The translations under genes and the position numbers were made by a program. A stretch of DNA of 64,000 nt from Chroococcidiopsis thermalis PCC 7203. Its GTDB lineage: Bacteria; Cyanobacteriota; Cyanobacteriia; Cyanobacteriales; Chroococcidiopsidaceae. Position 1 is the first letter of the stretch; every line of letters begins with the position of its first letter. Positions 28,592 through 37,749 of this stretch are shown here, piece after piece. Location of the stretch: contig NC_019695.1 in assembly GCF_000317125.1 (NCBI RefSeq), positions 1,972,336-2,036,335 on the forward strand, written 5' to 3'. The notes beneath the pieces are model-generated. The model did no database searches and was not told the origin of the DNA. It saw only the letters and a list, made by a program, of their open reading frames with translations.

Positions 28592-29932
28592 ATGTCTAAG
28601 TACGACTCCCATTTAAAGTGTTCATTTTGCGGCAAATCGCAAGAGCAGGTACGGAAATTGATTGCCGGACCGGGAGTCTACATCTGCGATGAATGTGTAG
28701 ATTTGTGCAATGAAATTCTGGATGAGGAGTTATTAGACTCAACTGCTGCTGCACCCCAACAGCCTCGTCCAGAACCACCACCAAAGCGGCGCAGTCGAAC
28801 TGGGGGGATCTCGCTCAACCAAATTCCCAAACCCCGCGAGATTAAAGCACATCTCGACGAACACGTTATCGGTCAAGATGAGGCGAAAAAAGTTTTATCG
28901 GTAGCAGTTTACAACCACTACAAACGCCTGAGCTTAGTACAGTCGAAAAATAGTAGCGGTAAAGCTGGTGCAGAAGATATCGTAGAGTTACAAAAATCTA
29001 ATATTTTGTTAATTGGTCCGACTGGTTGCGGCAAAACTCTACTGGCGCAAACTTTAGCGCAGATTCTTGACGTACCCTTTGCGGTTGCCGATGCCACAAC
29101 GCTTACAGAGGCGGGTTACGTTGGCGAGGATGTAGAAAACATCTTGCTCAGATTATTGCAAGTTGCCGATTTAGATGTAGAAGAAGCTCAAAGAGGCATT
29201 ATCTACATCGACGAGATCGATAAAATTGCCCGCAAGAGTGAGAACCCCTCAATTACCAGGGACGTTTCGGGAGAGGGCGTACAACAAGCGCTGCTAAAAA
29301 TGCTGGAAGGTACTGTGGCAAACGTTCCACCCCAAGGGGGGAGAAAACATCCTTACCAGGACTGCATCCAAATCGATACTAGCAACATTCTATTTATCTG
29401 CGGTGGGGCTTTTGTCGGGTTAGAAAAAGTTGTAGAGCAGAGAATTGGCAAAAAGTCAATAGGTTTCATTCAGCCAGGAGAAGGGCTATCGCGAGAAAAG
29501 CGGACGGCAGATATTCTCGTCCACTTAGAGCCAGACGATCTGGTAAAATTTGGCATGATTCCCGAATTTATCGGTCGCGTGCCAATGGTAGCTGTGGTCG
29601 AACCATTGGATGAAGAAGCGTTAGTGGCAATTCTGACTCAGCCTAAGAGCGCGTTAGTCAAGCAATATCAAAAACTGCTGAAGATGGATAACGTCCAACT
29701 AGAGTTCAAACCTGAAGCCCTGCGGGCGATCGCTCAAGAAGCCTATCGTCGCAAGACTGGGGCGCGGGCGCTGCGAGGAATTGTAGAAGAACTCATGTTG
29801 GAGTTGATGTACGAGTTGCCATCGCGCAAAGATCTAACTCGTTGTGCGGTGACGCGGGAAATGGTAGAGAAACGCTCTACCGCCGAACTGCTGCTGCATC
29901 CGTCTTCCTTGCCCAAACCGGAATCGGCTTGA
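28592..29932 (+). CDS. clpX: ATP-dependent Clp protease ATPase subunit ClpX
   Basis: 446-residue AAA+ unfoldase for ClpP. N-terminal zinc finger with C10, C13, C32, C35; Walker A GPTGCGKT at 142-149; Walker B IIYIDEID near 205; sensor and C-terminal D2 domain intact. A Pro/Arg-rich linker ([10 protein letters not shown], ~60-69) joins the zinc finger and AAA domain. AAGAGG seven bases before the ATG; operon with clpP. Confidence 0.98.
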   Translation: MSKYDSHLKCSFCGKSQEQVRKLIAGPGVYICDECVDLCNEILDEELLDSTAAAPQQPRPEPPPKRRSRTGGISLNQIPKPREIKAHLDEHVIGQDEAKKVLSVAVYNHYKRLSLVQSKNSSGKAGAEDIVELQKSNILLIGPTGCGKTLLAQTLAQILDVPFAVADATTLTEAGYVGEDVENILLRLLQVADLDVEEAQRGIIYIDEIDKIARKSENPSITRDVSGEGVQQALLKMLEGTVANVPPQGGRKHPYQDCIQIDTSNILFICGGAFVGLEKVVEQRIGKKSIGFIQPGEGLSREKRTADILVHLEPDDLVKFGMIPEFIGRVPMVAVVEPLDEEALVAILTQPKSALVKQYQKLLKMDNVQLEFKPEALRAIAQEAYRRKTGARALRGIVEELMLELMYELPSRKDLTRCAVTREMVEKRSTAELLLHPSSLPKPESA

Positions 29933-29944
29933 TGGTCGTTGGTC

Positions 29945-30007
29945 AACCGTCATTTGTCATTTGCCTCAAGTTGCTAACAAATGACAAATGACAAATGACA
30001 AAGGACA
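29945..30007. repeat. ACAAATG heptamers with opposite-strand partner
   Basis: TCATTTG units (about 29949-29963) followed by ACAAATG units (29976-30004) make an inverted arrangement that could form a hairpin between clpX and the hydrolase, possibly ending the clpX transcript. Non-coding in either strand. Confidence 0.6.
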
Positions 30008-30017
30008 AAAATTATAG

Positions 30018-30926
30018 ATGCCTTATATTTCAGTTCGTGGCGTTGAGCATTACTACGAGTGGATTCGGACACCGGAAGCCAAACAAGATAAGCCTGTAAT
30101 GGTATTTCTGCATGGCTGGGCTGGTTCAGCTCGTTATTGGCGCAGTACGGCACAAGCACTTTCAGAACAGTTCGATTGCTTGTTATATGACATGCGGGGA
30201 TTTGGGCGATCGCGCGGGAAACCTGCCCTATCTGCTGCTAACGTTGATGTAGCTGAGGCAGAGTCACCGCAAGCACAAGCTGAGGCGATCGCTGAGTTAA
30301 GCTACGAGCTAGAAGAGTACGCCGAAGATCTTGCAGGATTGCTGGATCGGCTGGAATTACCTTGGGTATACCTTAACGCTCATTCGATGGGAGCGTCGGT
30401 AGCAACATTTTTTCTCAATCGCTATCCAGCACGGGTAGAAAAAGCGATTCTTACTTGTAGCGGCATCTTTGAGTATGACGAGAAGGCTTTTGCTGCCTTT
30501 CATAAATTTGGCGGTTACGTTGTCAAGTTTCGTCCCCAGTGGTTGAAGAAAATACCATTTGTCGATCGCATGTTTATGGCGCGGTTTCTGCATCGTTCGA
30601 TTCCTGCTACCGAACGCCAAGCTTTTCTAGAAGATTTTTTGGTAGCGGATTACGAAGCAGCTTTGGGAACGATTTTTACTTCCGTCAGCAAGACAGCAGC
30701 AGAAGTGATGCCCCAAGAGTTTACCCGTCTGAAAGTGCCGACGTTATTAATTTCTGGGGAGTATGACAAGATTATTCCAGCGGCGATGGGGAAACAGGCA
30801 GCTGCATTGAGCGATCGCGTGGAGTTTGTGACGATCCCCAATACGGCTCACTTTCCCATGCTGGAAGATCCTCAGAGTTACCTTCAGCAAGTACGGGAAT
30901 TTTTGGCGCTTCCTGTGTCTGTGTAA
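30018..30926 (+). CDS. Alpha/beta hydrolase
   Basis: 302 residues. Nucleophile S123 in AHSMGAS, oxyanion hole HGWAG (32-36), catalytic His in NTAHFPM near 275 and acid in EYDKIIP. Cap domain ~135-215. Similar in layout to esterases and C-C bond hydrolases, so the substrate is not predictable. Starts 10 bases after a heptamer block, with no Shine-Dalgarno. Same strand as clpX but probably separate. Confidence 0.87.
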   Translation: MPYISVRGVEHYYEWIRTPEAKQDKPVMVFLHGWAGSARYWRSTAQALSEQFDCLLYDMRGFGRSRGKPALSAANVDVAEAESPQAQAEAIAELSYELEEYAEDLAGLLDRLELPWVYLNAHSMGASVATFFLNRYPARVEKAILTCSGIFEYDEKAFAAFHKFGGYVVKFRPQWLKKIPFVDRMFMARFLHRSIPATERQAFLEDFLVADYEAALGTIFTSVSKTAAEVMPQEFTRLKVPTLLISGEYDKIIPAAMGKQAAALSDRVEFVTIPNTAHFPMLEDPQSYLQQVREFLALPVSV

Positions 30927-30947
30927 AACAGGCAGAAGGCAGGACGG

Positions 30948-30975
30948 GTAGGGGCGCACAGCTGTGCGCCCCTAC
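30948..30975. terminator. 28-bp palindrome class A between convergent genes
   Basis: Perfect palindrome (half site GTAGGGGCGCACAG) 21 bases after the hydrolase stop and 2 bases before the convergent nitroreductase stop. Position favours use as a terminator for both, though no T-run follows. Confidence 0.55.
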
Positions 30976-30977
30976 CT

Positions 30978-31646
30978 TTATCCTAAAAAAGGATCGCCGT
31001 AAGTTTCGCTGAAGCAAACGCGATCGCTTTTGAAACGCCCGCCGTATTGTTTGAAGGGTTCGGCGGCGTAGCCGAGGGCGACTAAACAGCAAACATCGAC
31101 ATGGGGTGGAATATGAAAGGCTTCCTTGACTTGTGCTGTAGAAAAGCCTTCCATCGGGCAACTATCAACACCAAAGCTTTTAGCAACTAACATTAGATGG
31201 GCGACAGCTAGCATGGTGTGGCGGTTTGTCCACGCTTCCATCGACTCGAAACTAGGATGGTTTTCAAAGAAAGGTGGAATTTGCGATCGCATGTAATTTG
31301 CGTAGTCATCGTTCATCGCCCCCACTTCAGAACCCAATGCGATGACGGCTTCAATATTTTCCATTTCCGCACTGGCGCGATCGCCACAGCAAATTAGTAC
31401 GACTGGGGCTTCCCCTACTTGACGCTGATTAAAGGCACAAGCTTTCAGTTTGTCGCGATTTTGTTGTTCTCGCACGACGATAAATCGCCAAGGCTGGAGA
31501 TTAAAGCCAGAGGGAGCGCGTAATCCTATCTGAAAAATTGCTTCTAGAATTGCTTCGGGAATTGGATTGGAACGAAACGCTCTAGCTGCACGGCGCTGCT
31601 CGATCGCTTCTTTCAAACCAGTGGAAGGATGAATGTCTACAGTCAT
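30978..31646 (-). CDS. Nitroreductase family protein
   Basis: 222-residue FMN-dependent reductase. FMN-binding RRAARAFRSNPIP (~18-30), APSGFNLQPWRFIVV (48-62), and MEGFSTAQVKEAF near 165. Likely reduces quinones or nitro/aldehyde compounds with NAD(P)H. Divergent from the GntR gene is not the case: it is the same strand, with 115 bases between them. Confidence 0.9.
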   Translation of the reverse strand: MTVDIHPSTGLKEAIEQRRAARAFRSNPIPEAILEAIFQIGLRAPSGFNLQPWRFIVVREQQNRDKLKACAFNQRQVGEAPVVLICCGDRASAEMENIEAVIALGSEVGAMNDDYANYMRSQIPPFFENHPSFESMEAWTNRHTMLAVAHLMLVAKSFGVDSCPMEGFSTAQVKEAFHIPPHVDVCCLVALGYAAEPFKQYGGRFKSDRVCFSETYGDPFLG

Positions 31647-31729
31647 TTTATTTACTAAATGCTGAGTATTAATCTAATATTTTAAGTATAAATGATTTAA
31701 GTTTAAACAGTTATTGGCGCTCGGGGATA

Positions 31730-31761
31730 GCAACTAACAACCATCAACCATCAACCATTTC
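31730..31761. repeat. CAACCAT heptamer block
   Basis: CAACTAA/CAACCAT heptamers ending directly at the GntR regulator stop codon. Confidence 0.6.
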
Positions 31762-32745
31762 TTAATCAATCCCTAACTCGCGTTTGAGAGAATCAATTGA
31801 GTCAGTGGCAATATAATTTTCGCAACAAACAAGTTGGGGCGGGCGAATAATGTTTTCTCTCGCAGCTTGAACGGCGGCTCTAACAGCAGCATAACTGGCG
31901 CGATCGCTAATAATTAAGTGGGCGCTTTTGACAATGCCATTAAGCTTATAGCTATCTCCTGTTTGGGCTGTTCGTACTAACAATTCGCTCCCTCGCAGGC
32001 TATAAATAATGACTTCAGCAGCTCTTAACAAACCAGAGCTGAGGCTGACAATCCCCACACAATTACCTTTAGGTAATTTTTTCAAAGTTTGAATTTCTTG
32101 ACTGTAATCGTAGACATCTACAGGGATGACACGCACTCCTTTAGGTGAGGCGATCGCTTCTGCAACACCAATAAAATAGCGGCTCGTCACCACCGTACCA
32201 GAAGGTGTTTGTTCTAGAATTGCAGCTAATTCCTCAATCGGAACTAGCTGAACACTTACACCTAATGCTTTTTGCAATTCATCCACCATCAACTTACCCG
32301 CGCCGATATCATCACTTGGAACCGTCACCAAGACTTGAGCGCTACTGCGCAATCGCCAATCAATTTCAGCGATAAATACTTCCCGTGCTTCGTTGAGCGA
32401 ACAGCCTAACTTGAGTAATTCCTCTAAACTGCGTCGGACAATCTTTTCTGCTGCAGGATACTTTTCTATCACGGGGGAAGACGAGCGGGGGCTGCTATTA
32501 TGAGCTTGAGCGCGGACGTAGATGCCCGAACCTGCCAAACTTTCGACTAAACCGTCTTCCTCCAACTGACGATAAACTTTACTAATAGTGTTGCGATGCA
32601 AACCAGTCTGGATTGCTAATGCTCTCGTACTGGGTAAACGCTGTCCAGGTGGAAACTGCCTAGAGGCGATCGCATAAAGAATTTGATTGTAAAGTTGAGT
32701 AGAAGCAGGAATATCGCTATCTGGCTGAATGTGAAATTGAACCAT
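31762..32745 (-). CDS. GntR-type transcription regulator
   Basis: 327 residues. Winged-helix GntR domain at 1-75 (QLYNQILYAIASRQFPPGQRLPSTRALA, HRNTISKVYRQLEEDGLVESLAGSGIYV). The long C-terminal part (120-327) resembles a periplasmic-binding-like effector domain rather than FCD, UTRA or aminotransferase types. Likely a metabolite-sensing repressor. Divergent from the dienelactone hydrolase with 133 bases between start codons, so control of that gene is plausible but unproven. Confidence 0.85.
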   Translation of the reverse strand: MVQFHIQPDSDIPASTQLYNQILYAIASRQFPPGQRLPSTRALAIQTGLHRNTISKVYRQLEEDGLVESLAGSGIYVRAQAHNSSPRSSSPVIEKYPAAEKIVRRSLEELLKLGCSLNEAREVFIAEIDWRLRSSAQVLVTVPSDDIGAGKLMVDELQKALGVSVQLVPIEELAAILEQTPSGTVVTSRYFIGVAEAIASPKGVRVIPVDVYDYSQEIQTLKKLPKGNCVGIVSLSSGLLRAAEVIIYSLRGSELLVRTAQTGDSYKLNGIVKSAHLIISDRASYAAVRAAVQAARENIIRPPQLVCCENYIATDSIDSLKRELGID

Positions 32746-32774
32746 TTTTTTAGAGAGTCGGGGGAAGAGAGCTG

Positions 32775-32817
32775 AGGGAGCCCAGGGGGCTGAGGGGGCT
32801 GAGGGGGCTGAGGGAGC
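32775..32817. repeat. CTGAGGGGG nonamer block in the GntR/hydrolase divergent gap
   Basis: Four to five copies of a 9-base unit. The divergent promoters must work around or through this block. Confidence 0.65.
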
Positions 32818-32878
32818 AATTCAAAATTCACGCACCACGTACCACGCACCACTCCTTGATAACTGAATCTATACCATC

Positions 32879-33619
32879 ATGACAGATAAAGAAATTCAGA
32901 CAAATCACGTCAAAATTTTGGCTGGAGATTTGGATATCGATGCTTATCTAGCAGCACCAACAGTAGATGGGACGTATCCTGGGATTGTGGTGTTGCAGGA
33001 AGTATTTGGGGTCAACTCTCACATACGGGATGTGACGGAGAGAATCGCTAAACTGGGATACGTGGCGATCGCTCCCGCGTTATTTCAACGCCTCGCACCA
33101 GGTTTTGAGACTGGTTATACTCCAGAAGAATTGGAAGTGGGGAGAAAATATGCTTGGGAGCAAACCAAAGCGTCAGAACTGTTAAGCGATATCCAAGCCG
33201 CGATCGCCTACTTAAAAGCTTTGCCTCAAGTCAAACCAAACGCAATTGGTTGCATCGGCTTTTGTTTTGGGGGTCACGTCGCATATCTAGCGGCAACTTT
33301 ACCAGATATTAAAGCGACTGCGGCTTTTTATGGTGCTGGCATTCCTACCCGTACTCCTGGTGGTGGTTCTCCTACCCTATCTCGTACATCCGAGATTTCC
33401 GGCACAATTTATGCTTTTTTTGGCTTGGAGGATGGGAGTATTCCTACCGAGCATATAAACCAAATTGAAGCCGAGCTGACGAAATACCACATATCTCATA
33501 AAATCTTTCGCTATCATGGAGCAGGTCACGGCTTCTTCTGCGATCGCCGCGCAAGCTATAATCCAGAAGCTACAGCTAATGCCTGGGAGCAAGTGAAACA
33601 ACTGTTTGAAACTTTGTGA
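32879..33619 (+). CDS. Dienelactone hydrolase family protein
   Basis: 246 residues. Nucleophile C in GCIGFCFGGHVA (~residues 121-132), His in YHGAGHGFFCD near 223, Asp in FFGLEDGSIP near 178. Dienelactone hydrolase opens lactone rings in aromatic breakdown; many bacterial homologues have other esters as substrates. ATG start; there is no clear Shine-Dalgarno. Overlaps nothing. Divergent from a GntR regulator. Confidence 0.9.
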   Translation: MTDKEIQTNHVKILAGDLDIDAYLAAPTVDGTYPGIVVLQEVFGVNSHIRDVTERIAKLGYVAIAPALFQRLAPGFETGYTPEELEVGRKYAWEQTKASELLSDIQAAIAYLKALPQVKPNAIGCIGFCFGGHVAYLAATLPDIKATAAFYGAGIPTRTPGGGSPTLSRTSEISGTIYAFFGLEDGSIPTEHINQIEAELTKYHISHKIFRYHGAGHGFFCDRRASYNPEATANAWEQVKQLFETL

Positions 33620-33709
33620 GGAGTCAGAAGTCAGGAGTCAGGAGTCAGAAGAATACAAATCTTAATTACTCCCTTGTCTCCCTTGTCCCCCTTGTCTCCC
33701 TTGTCCTCC
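33617..33709. repeat. AGTCAGG heptamers and CCCTTGTCC nonamers
   Basis: AGTCAGG/AGTCAGA heptamers at 33623-33652, then CCCTTGTCTC/CCCTTGTCCC nonamers at 33671-33709. The nonamer run reads in frame as Ser-Pro-Leu ahead of the S1 gene, giving a false N-terminal extension. Confidence 0.65.
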
Positions 33710-33736
33710 CACTCTCGACTCCCTTTTTGTATTCCT

Positions 33737-34639
33737 ATGAAATCTGATTCGACCCCATCTGTATCTAGCTCATCGTTCTCGATGGAGGATTTTGCTAAAG
33801 CACTGGAACAACATGACTATCAGTTCCAGAAAGGGCAAACAGTACGCGGTAAAGTTTTTCAATACGACAGCAACGGCGCTTATGTCGATATTGGTGGTAA
33901 ATCTGCTGCTTTCCTCCCAGCAGATCAAGCTTCCCTACAACAGGTTACGGATTTGTCTACCGTACTACCTTTGCAAGAGGAACTAGAGTTTCTGATTATC
34001 CGCGACCAAGATGCAGATGGACAGGTCACTTTATCGCGTCGTCAGTTAGAAATTCAGCACATTTGGGAGCGCATCGAGCAGATGCAAGAGAATCGCCAGA
34101 CAGTGCAGGTACGAGTGACAGGAGCAAATAAGGGTGGCGTGACAGTAGACGTGCTGGGTTTGAGGGGATTTATTCCGCGATCGCATTTAGTTGAAAAAGA
34201 AAACATGGAATCGCTCAAGGGTCAAAACCTGACAGCTAGTTTTCTGGAAGTCGATTACGACAATAAAAAACTCGTCCTTTCCAATCGCTTAGCGACTCGC
34301 GCCAGTAGCTTCAGCCAATTGGAAATTGGTCAACTTGCTACGGGTAAAGTTTCCAGCATTCAACCTTTTGGTGTGTTTGTCGATCTTAATGGAGTCAGCG
34401 GTTTACTCCACATCAAGCAAGTAAGCCAAAACTATACCGCTTCTCTACCCGCCCTGTTTAAAATTGGGCAGGAAATTAAAGCGGTAATTATCGATTTGGA
34501 TGAAGGTAGAGGCAGAATTTCCCTTTCCACAAAAGTTTTAGAAAACTATCCAGGGGAAATTCAAGAGAAAATGGACGAAGTGATGACAAACGCTGAAGCG
34601 AGAGCCAATAAAGCCAGAAAGTTAGTCAACGAAGAATAA
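33737..34639 (+). CDS. S1 RNA-binding protein (ribosomal protein S1 homologue)
   Basis: 300 residues from ATG 33737. Three S1 domains: GQTVRGKVFQYDSNGAYVDIGG (~30-100), RQTVQVRVTGANKGGVTVDVLG (~115-185) and GQLATGKVSSIQPFGVFVDLNG (~200-270), then a helical tail. Cyanobacterial S1 proteins of this length bind mRNA on the 30S subunit. The frame is open 21 codons further upstream, but that stretch is nonamer repeat and is not used. No Shine-Dalgarno. Confidence 0.9.
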   Translation: MKSDSTPSVSSSSFSMEDFAKALEQHDYQFQKGQTVRGKVFQYDSNGAYVDIGGKSAAFLPADQASLQQVTDLSTVLPLQEELEFLIIRDQDADGQVTLSRRQLEIQHIWERIEQMQENRQTVQVRVTGANKGGVTVDVLGLRGFIPRSHLVEKENMESLKGQNLTASFLEVDYDNKKLVLSNRLATRASSFSQLEIGQLATGKVSSIQPFGVFVDLNGVSGLLHIKQVSQNYTASLPALFKIGQEIKAVIIDLDEGRGRISLSTKVLENYPGEIQEKMDEVMTNAEARANKARKLVNEE

Positions 34640-34641
34640 CA

Positions 34642-34679
34642 TAAATGTAGAGACGTTGCATGTAACGTCTCTACATTTA
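34642..34679. terminator. 28-bp palindrome (class B) and flanks, bidirectional terminator-like
   Basis: GTAGAGACGTTGCA / TGTAACGTCTCTAC (34647-34674) with TAAAT and ATTTA continuing the symmetry, exactly between the convergent stops of the S1 gene and the ABC ATPase. Sister copy at 63501-63528 after hoxH. A/T edges support terminator action. Confidence 0.65.
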
Positions 34680-34683
34680 CAAA

Positions 34684-35787
34684 TTACGAATAAACTCCTG
34701 CCATCTGCCGCCCAATTAAAGCATCTCCAGATTGAACGTCAAACCAGTGCAGGTGTTGAGGTGGTAGGGTGAGAGCAATTTCTTCCTCTTCGTTCCAACG
34801 ACGGTCTGTGGGTAGCAACGCCCGCACGATCTGCGTTGAGGTGCTGTGACTTTCGACCCGCGTACTGACCAAATAATTCATTCCCAAGTTTTCTACAACG
34901 TTGACTCGCCCTCGGACAAAGCTAGTATCGCCAGGTCGAGCAATGCCAACGTTTTCAGGACGGATACCCAAAATAATTTCTGGTGGTACGGTGGGCAAGT
35001 CAGGTAGGGGAATTTGGAAATCTCCTAGCATTGCCGATCTACCTTTACAGGGTAGGGTAAGCAAATTCATTTGAGGACTGCCAACAAATCCTGCTACAAA
35101 TCGATTTGCCGGATGATTGTAAATGCGATCGGGCGAGTCGAGTTGCTGTAAGTACCCATCATTGAGCAAAGCCACCTTAGAAGAAAGCGTCATTGCTTCA
35201 GTTTGGTCGTGGGTGACGTAGACTACAGGGGCTTTTTGGGCTGCAAATATGCGCTTGAGATCGGCGCGGACTCGTTCCCGCAATAATGCATCGAGGTTAC
35301 TTAGGGGTTCGTCTAACAAGAATACCTGAGCTTGACGTACCAGCGCCCGACCGACAGCTACCCGTTGTCTTTGTCCGCCAGATAGCTGTCCTGGTTTGCG
35401 GTTCATTAACTCATCCAGTCCCAATAGTCTGCTAACTTCCGCTACCCGTTGTTCGATGTCGGCGCGAGAAACTTTTTTCAGCTTCAGTCCAGAAGCGAGG
35501 TTTTCGCTTACCGTCATGTGCGGGTAGAGAGCATAGCTTTGAAACACCATCGCCATATTGCGATCGCCTGGTCGTTTGGAGGTGATATCTTCCCCACCTA
35601 AAAAGATGCGTCCGCGAGTTGGGGCATCTAACCCTGCAATCATCCGCAACACTGTAGACTTACCACAGCCACTAGGACCGAGTAACGTCAAAAATTCTCC
35701 ATCATCCACAGTCAAACTCACATCTTTAACTGGGACAACTTTAGGAGCATAAGTTTTATTTAAATTTCTGAGTTCGAGTTTAGCCAT
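34684..35787 (-). CDS. Sugar ABC transporter ATPase (MalK/UgpC type)
   Basis: 367 residues. Walker A GPSGCGKST (~38-46), signature LSGGQRQRV, Walker B VFLLDEPLSNLD, H-loop VTHDQTEAM. The C-terminal MOBE/TOBE regulatory domain (GFVGSPQMNLL, LGIRPENVGI) marks the carbohydrate CUT1 group. Last gene of a four-gene minus-strand import operon (binding protein, two permeases, ATPase), 92 bases from the permease with a TTTTGAC repeat block in between. Confidence 0.95.
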   Translation of the reverse strand: MAKLELRNLNKTYAPKVVPVKDVSLTVDDGEFLTLLGPSGCGKSTVLRMIAGLDAPTRGRIFLGGEDITSKRPGDRNMAMVFQSYALYPHMTVSENLASGLKLKKVSRADIEQRVAEVSRLLGLDELMNRKPGQLSGGQRQRVAVGRALVRQAQVFLLDEPLSNLDALLRERVRADLKRIFAAQKAPVVYVTHDQTEAMTLSSKVALLNDGYLQQLDSPDRIYNHPANRFVAGFVGSPQMNLLTLPCKGRSAMLGDFQIPLPDLPTVPPEIILGIRPENVGIARPGDTSFVRGRVNVVENLGMNYLVSTRVESHSTSTQIVRALLPTDRRWNEEEEIALTLPPQHLHWFDVQSGDALIGRQMAGVYS

Positions 35788-35824
35788 TGTTAAAAGTGAA
35801 TAATGAGTAGTGGCGAGTGTTTAA

Positions 35825-35878
35825 TTTTGACTTTTGACTTTTGACTTTTGACTTTTGACTTTTGACTTTGACTTTTGA
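35825..35878. repeat. TTTTGAC heptamer run
   Basis: About seven tandem copies of TTTTGAC in the ABC operon, between the permease stop and the ATPase start. Confidence 0.75.
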
Positions 35879-35879
35879 A

Positions 35880-36746
35880 TCATCCCTTAACAGCGCCAGC
35901 AGTCAGACCTTGAACGATCTTGCGCTGGAAGAAGAGGACGAGGAGAATTAAAGGTAGAGTGCCTAAAATGGTTGCAGCAGCGATGGGTCCATAAGGAATT
36001 TCAAATACTGAAGCCCCACTCAATTGAGCGGTTGCTACGGGTATGGTTTTCATTGATTCTCGCGAAATAAATGTTAGGGCAAAAATGAACTCATTCCAAG
36101 CAGCAATAAAAGTCAGAATTCCTGTCGTCACCAAAGCGGGAAGAGTCATGGGTAATAGAATCTTCCATAGTAATTGAAATGTGTTGTATCCATCTACTCG
36201 CGCTGAATCTTCCAAATCTTTAGGTAGTTGTTGGAAAAAACTGCGCATTACCAAAATTGTTAGAGGTAAATTAATCGCCGTGTATGGAATTATTAGCGCT
36301 AAAAAGTTGTTGGCTAAATTGGTTACTTGAACAATTTCCAACAGTCCTAGAAATAGTAATACCGTGGGAAATAAGGTAACGATTAGGACGATCGCGAGAA
36401 TAACTTCCTTACCCACTAATCGCAACCGTGCCAAAACATAAGCTGCTGGTGCGCCAAAAGCTAGACACAGTAGGGTAGAGGTAATAGAAACAAAGGCACT
36501 ATTTAAAATGTAAAGTCCAAATGGACGACGGGTAAATAGAGATGCGTAATGCTCGAAGGTGAAGCGAGTGGGAAAGTAAACTGTAGGAACGGCTGAGATA
36601 TCTTCGTTAACTTTTACGGAAGTTAATACCTGCCACAGCACGGGGGCGAGAAAGAATATGACAACTAAAGCTACTGCAATTGGTAGCCAAATGGCTCGCC
36701 AATTTATCCCTGCTTTGGCTTGCGATCGCGATTGTGCAATTGCCAT
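35880..36746 (-). CDS. Sugar ABC permease (MalG type)
   Basis: 288-residue inner-membrane protein with six predicted helices and the EAA-loop DSARVDGYNTFQLLWKILLPM (~190-210). CUT1 family. Two bases from the upstream permease gene, so translationally coupled. ATG start. Confidence 0.94.
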   Translation of the reverse strand: MAIAQSRSQAKAGINWRAIWLPIAVALVVIFFLAPVLWQVLTSVKVNEDISAVPTVYFPTRFTFEHYASLFTRRPFGLYILNSAFVSITSTLLCLAFGAPAAYVLARLRLVGKEVILAIVLIVTLFPTVLLFLGLLEIVQVTNLANNFLALIIPYTAINLPLTILVMRSFFQQLPKDLEDSARVDGYNTFQLLWKILLPMTLPALVTTGILTFIAAWNEFIFALTFISRESMKTIPVATAQLSGASVFEIPYGPIAAATILGTLPLILLVLFFQRKIVQGLTAGAVKG

Positions 36747-36748
36747 AA

Positions 36749-37657
36749 TTAACGTACTCCTGCGGCATTAGCCCGCGCTCTGGTTAAGAGTAAGGATGCG
36801 ATCGCGACAGCAATGACTAAAATCAAAAATGTCACGACAATCAACGCCGAACCGTAGCCGAAATCTAAATAACGCATCACTGTACTGTAGATATAAATTG
36901 AAACCGTTTCCGTTGCCCCACCAGGACCACCGCCAGTCATAACTTGAATTAAGTCGAAGATAGCGAAAGCTTGAGCAAAACGGAACAACAAAGAAACAAT
37001 AATTTGCGGCATTAACAAAGGGACGGTAATCTTCCAAAAACTCTGCCACGGAGTCGCACCATCTAAAGAATGCGCTTCGTACAAGTCGCCAGGTATTGAC
37101 TGCAACCCCGCTAGCAACAGCAATGCAATAAATGGTGTTGTCTTCCACACGTCAGCTAAAATGACCGCAATCATTGCCAGCGTTGGATTTCCCAGCCAAC
37201 TAATCCCTGTTTCAATTAACCCCAGGCGGCGTAATATATCGTTAACTACACCATACTGGTCGTTAAAAATCCACGCCCACGCAACCCCCATAACCGCCGT
37301 TGGCAAAGCCCAAGGAATTAAGGTAATTGTCCGCACAATTCCCCGTCCTTTAAAGGCTTGGTTAAGTACCAAAGCGACACCAATACCTAAAATTAATTCT
37401 GACAACACGGAAGCGGTTGTAAACACGGTGGTGTTCCACAAACTTTGCCAGAATCGCCCGTCGTTAAACATCCGCCCGTAATTACTCAAACCGGAAAACA
37501 CTAGTTCTAACTCAGTTCCCAGGTTTTGAGTAAAGACGCTCAGCCAAAACGCTCGTAAAATTGGATAGGCATACACTACCAACATGACAATTAGTGCTGG
37601 TAAGAGTAAGATCCATCCAGTTTTCTGTTCTCTTTTTTGTACGACATCGAGTTTCAT
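36749..37657 (-). CDS. Sugar ABC permease (MalF/UgpA type)
   Basis: 302 residues, six helices beginning GWILLLPALIVMLVVYAYP; EAA-loop EAHSLDGATPWQSFWKITVPLL (~190-211). Partner of the MalG-type permease. A TTGGTAR repeat block lies just upstream of its start. Confidence 0.94.
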   Translation of the reverse strand: MKLDVVQKREQKTGWILLLPALIVMLVVYAYPILRAFWLSVFTQNLGTELELVFSGLSNYGRMFNDGRFWQSLWNTTVFTTASVLSELILGIGVALVLNQAFKGRGIVRTITLIPWALPTAVMGVAWAWIFNDQYGVVNDILRRLGLIETGISWLGNPTLAMIAVILADVWKTTPFIALLLLAGLQSIPGDLYEAHSLDGATPWQSFWKITVPLLMPQIIVSLLFRFAQAFAIFDLIQVMTGGGPGGATETVSIYIYSTVMRYLDFGYGSALIVVTFLILVIAVAIASLLLTRARANAAGVR

Positions 37658-37664
37658 ATTTGAT

Positions 37665-37749
37665 TTGGTAATTGGTAGTTGGTAATTGGTAATTGGTAGT
37701 TGGTAATTGGTGATTCATTTCAATTTTCCATTACCCATTACCCATTACT
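37665..37749. repeat. TTGGTAR and CCATTAC heptamers inside the ABC operon
   Basis: TTGGTAA/TTGGTAG run at 37665-37712 and CCATTAC run at 37729-37749, the latter touching the stop codon of the binding-protein gene. Confidence 0.7.

Noticed and set aside
33674-33736. N-terminal extension of the S1 protein (Ser-Pro-Leu repeats)
   Set aside because: Same nonamer block; S1 homologues start near MKSDS at 33737.
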